Positions 62,715 to 64,000 of a stretch of DNA of 64,000 nt are shown here, in pieces. A program made the position numbers and the translations under genes. The notes beneath the pieces are model-generated. The model saw only the letters and a list, made by a program, of their open reading frames with translations. It made no database searches and was not told the DNA's origin. How positions within the stretch are numbered: position 1 is the stretch's first letter; the number at the start of each line of letters is the position of its first letter. This DNA comes from CAVOGJ01 sp963700865 (GTDB lineage Bacteria > Planctomycetota > Planctomycetia > Pirellulales > Pirellulaceae). The stretch covers positions 434,001-498,000 of the forward strand of contig CAVOZC010000022.1 of assembly GCA_963700865.1 (NCBI GenBank), given 5' to 3'.

Positions 62715-64000
62715 ATGGAACGATGGCCGATCGGTGTTTTCGCCAGCATTGACGCGGGTCTGGGAGTCCATCTGGATGTGGCCCGCGAATTGGACGTGCC
62801 CACGATTCAATTGCATGCCCCGCAAGCCGCCAGTCGCACGGCCCCGCACGCGGAGAAATTCCTGCAGACACTGGCCGATTATGGACTGACGCTGACCGCC
62901 GTTTTCGGTGGGTTCGACGGCGAAAGCTATGCCGACATTCCCACCACGCAGCGGACGGTCGGCATCGTACCGACCGTCACGCGCGACGCTCGTGTCGCCG
63001 AGATGAAGCAGATCAGCGATTTTGCCAGCCTGTTGGACTGCCGCGTCGTCGCCTTGCACCTGGGGTTCATCCCCCACCCGCGGGAAGCTGGGGAAGAGTA
63101 CGCGGCCATCGTCGCCGCCACGCGCACTCTTTGCGACCACGCCGCCGGAAACCGCCAGGACCTGCACTTGGAGACGGGACAGGAAACGGCCGACGATCTG
63201 CTGCAGTTCGTGGCCGACGTGCAGCGAGAGAATCTGTTCATTAATTTCGATCCCGCCAACATGATCCTGTACGGCACGGGTGAACCGATCGAAGCCCTAC
63301 GGCAACTGGGCCGCCTGGTGCACAGCGTGCATTGCAAAGACGCCACCTGGTCCGACAAACCCGGAACGACTTGGGGACGGGAAGTACCGCTGGGCGAAGG
63401 GGACGTCGGCATGGAAAACTATCTCCGCACGCTCCACGAGATTGGCTATACGGGGCCTCTCACGATTGAACGAGAGATACCCCAGGAACCCGCGCGACAA
63501 CAGGCCGAGATTGGCCACGCGGTGCAGCTGCTTACGGACTTGCGCCTCGCGCGTGGGATAGACTTCCAGCCCACCGTCGTTCGTTCCCCCAAGCCCACGT
63601 GGCTGGGGCTTCCAGCCACAGTCCCTCGTGCCTTGAAACCGCCACACGCCCAGGGCCTGGAAAATGGTCTCCGACTGGGGCAAGATGCCCCAGCCACCGT
63701 CGCGTGCCCCCAAGCCCACGTGGCTGGGGCTTCCAGCCACAGTCCTTCGTGCCTCAAAACCGCCACACGCCCAGGGCCTGGAGAATGGTCTCCGACTGGG
63801 GCAAGATGCCCCAGCCACCGTCGTTCGTTCCCCCAGCCCACGTGGCTGGGGCTTCCAGCCACAGTCCCTCGTGCCTTGAAACCGCCACACGCCCAGGGCC
63901 TGGAGAATGGTCTCCGACTGGGGCAAGATGCCCCAGCCACCGTCGTTCGTTCCCCAAGCCCACGTGGCTGGGGCTTCCAGCCACAGTCCCTCGTGCTTGA
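62715..64000 (+). CDS. Sugar-phosphate isomerase/epimerase-like TIM barrel, no stop within the window
   Basis: Starts at ATG 62715 with AAGGA upstream. Frame open to the window edge. Seen: WPIGVFASIDAGLGVHLDVA, VPTIQLHAPQAASRTAPHAE, LTAVFGGFDGESYADIPTT, VALHLGFIPHPREAGEEYAA, DLHLETGQETADDLLQFVAD, FINFDPANMILYGTGEPIEA, VHSVHCKDATWSDKPGTTWG and IGYTGPLTIEREIPQEPARQ, giving the full barrel with the metal-ligand Glu, Asp and His. The fold should end near 63560 (LLTDLRLARG). After that the same frame reads into the 121-122 bp repeat array without a stop. No signal peptide. Third gene of the DoxX/Gfo operon; the substrate is unknown. Confidence 0.85.
   Translation, partial: MERWPIGVFASIDAGLGVHLDVARELDVPTIQLHAPQAASRTAPHAEKFLQTLADYGLTLTAVFGGFDGESYADIPTTQRTVGIVPTVTRDARVAEMKQISDFASLLDCRVVALHLGFIPHPREAGEEYAAIVAATRTLCDHAAGNRQDLHLETGQETADDLLQFVADVQRENLFINFDPANMILYGTGEPIEALRQLGRLVHSVHCKDATWSDKPGTTWGREVPLGEGDVGMENYLRTLHEIGYTGPLTIEREIPQEPARQQAEIGHAVQLLTDLRLARGIDFQPTVVRSPKPTWLGLPATVPRALKPPHAQGLENGLRLGQDAPATVACPQAHVAGASSHSPSCLKTATRPGPGEWSPTGARCPSHRRSFPQPTWLGLPATVPRALKPPHAQGLENGLRLGQDAPATVVRSPSPRGWGFQPQSLVL
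63571..64000. repeat. Tandem array of a structured 121-122 bp repeat, running off the right edge
   Basis: The motif CACGTGGCTGGGGCTTCCAG begins at 63596, 63717, 63839 and 63961, giving periods of 121, 122 and 122 bases: three complete units plus part of a fourth and a partial leader at 63571-63595. Each unit has two inverted repeats: GTGGCTGG/CCAGCCAC around GGCTT, and TGGGGC/GCCCCA around AAGAT. Units differ only by a few substitutions and single-base changes. The 121/122 length shifts reading frame between units, so coding is not the reason for conservation. I recall similar repeats between genes in other planctomycete genomes. Confidence 0.9.

Noticed and set aside
63297..63926. Minus-strand frames with repeated peptides in the repeat array
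   Set aside because: Translated repeat DNA; unit length 121-122 shifts the frame and there is no start signal.
63571..64000. CRISPR array
   Set aside because: Units are near-identical over the full 121-122 bases, with no variable spacers and no cas genes.
1..64000. Prophage, integrative element or defence island
   Set aside because: No integrase, transposase, phage structural gene or known defence gene is seen; the SNF2 protein has no nuclease or restriction partner.

Overview
The window reads as a chromosomal segment of a planctomycete, most likely of the Pirellulales. Evidence seen directly: a G+C-rich sequence; two TIGR03000-type domains in a Gly/Ser/Tyr-rich protein; three PEP-CTERM proteins; an exported cyclophilin with the LEPLERRELL N-terminal signal and dockerin-like segments; several Tat-exported Gfo/Idh/MocA oxidoreductases and sugar-phosphate isomerase/epimerase-like TIM barrels; an HTTM membrane protein; and Ser/Thr kinases. 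There is no phage, transposase, CRISPR array, rRNA or convincing tRNA.

Layout. 1-14 kb: the 5' end of an unknown Pro-rich gene leaving the left edge, then metH, a small HERVH-motif membrane protein overlapping an exported isoaspartyl methyltransferase, the TIGR03000 protein, an HTTM pair, asd, truA, a kinase, accA and a MOSC protein. 14-22 kb: CvpA, a YdjM-like membrane protein, a TfoX-C-like protein, a Tat-exported SBP56/methanethiol oxidase followed by serA, then TerB-like and mnmG on the minus strand. 22-34 kb: two PEP-CTERM proteins, an SNF2 ATPase with an upstream partner, a small conserved protein, a PaaK-like AMP-binding enzyme, cyclophilin plus PQQ-propeller, and an isomerase/oxidoreductase pair. 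35-43 kb: MFS transporter, a two-gene arginine-to-proline module (ornithine cyclodeaminase-like plus arginine dihydrolase), a PAS-PAS-LuxR regulator, a small HTH protein and an exported trypsin-like protease. 42-48 kb: a three-gene acyl-transfer module (SGNH-like, MBOAT, FemAB-like) and an oxidoreductase. 48-55 kb: GYF2-TM2 protein, then tightly overlapping pqiA, a triple-MCE gene and a roughly 1290-residue TPM/coiled-coil gene. 55-64 kb: oxidoreductases, a kinase, a D-2-hydroxyacid dehydrogenase, DoxX plus Gfo/Idh, and an isomerase whose reading frame runs into a 121-122 bp tandem repeat array at the right edge.

A striking cross-cutting feature is that eight otherwise well-formed genes are each split by a single-base frameshift that can be repaired by changing one homopolymer length by one, and a ninth carries an in-frame amber codon. 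The pattern looks more like sequencing or assembly error than gene decay, but it should be resolved before any of these genes is called a pseudogene. I annotate each across its full span with the break located.

The best candidates for under-described biology are the PqiA/triple-MCE/giant TPM operon, the split and order-swapped arginine dihydrolase/ornithine cyclodeaminase pair, and the structured 121-122 bp repeat array.
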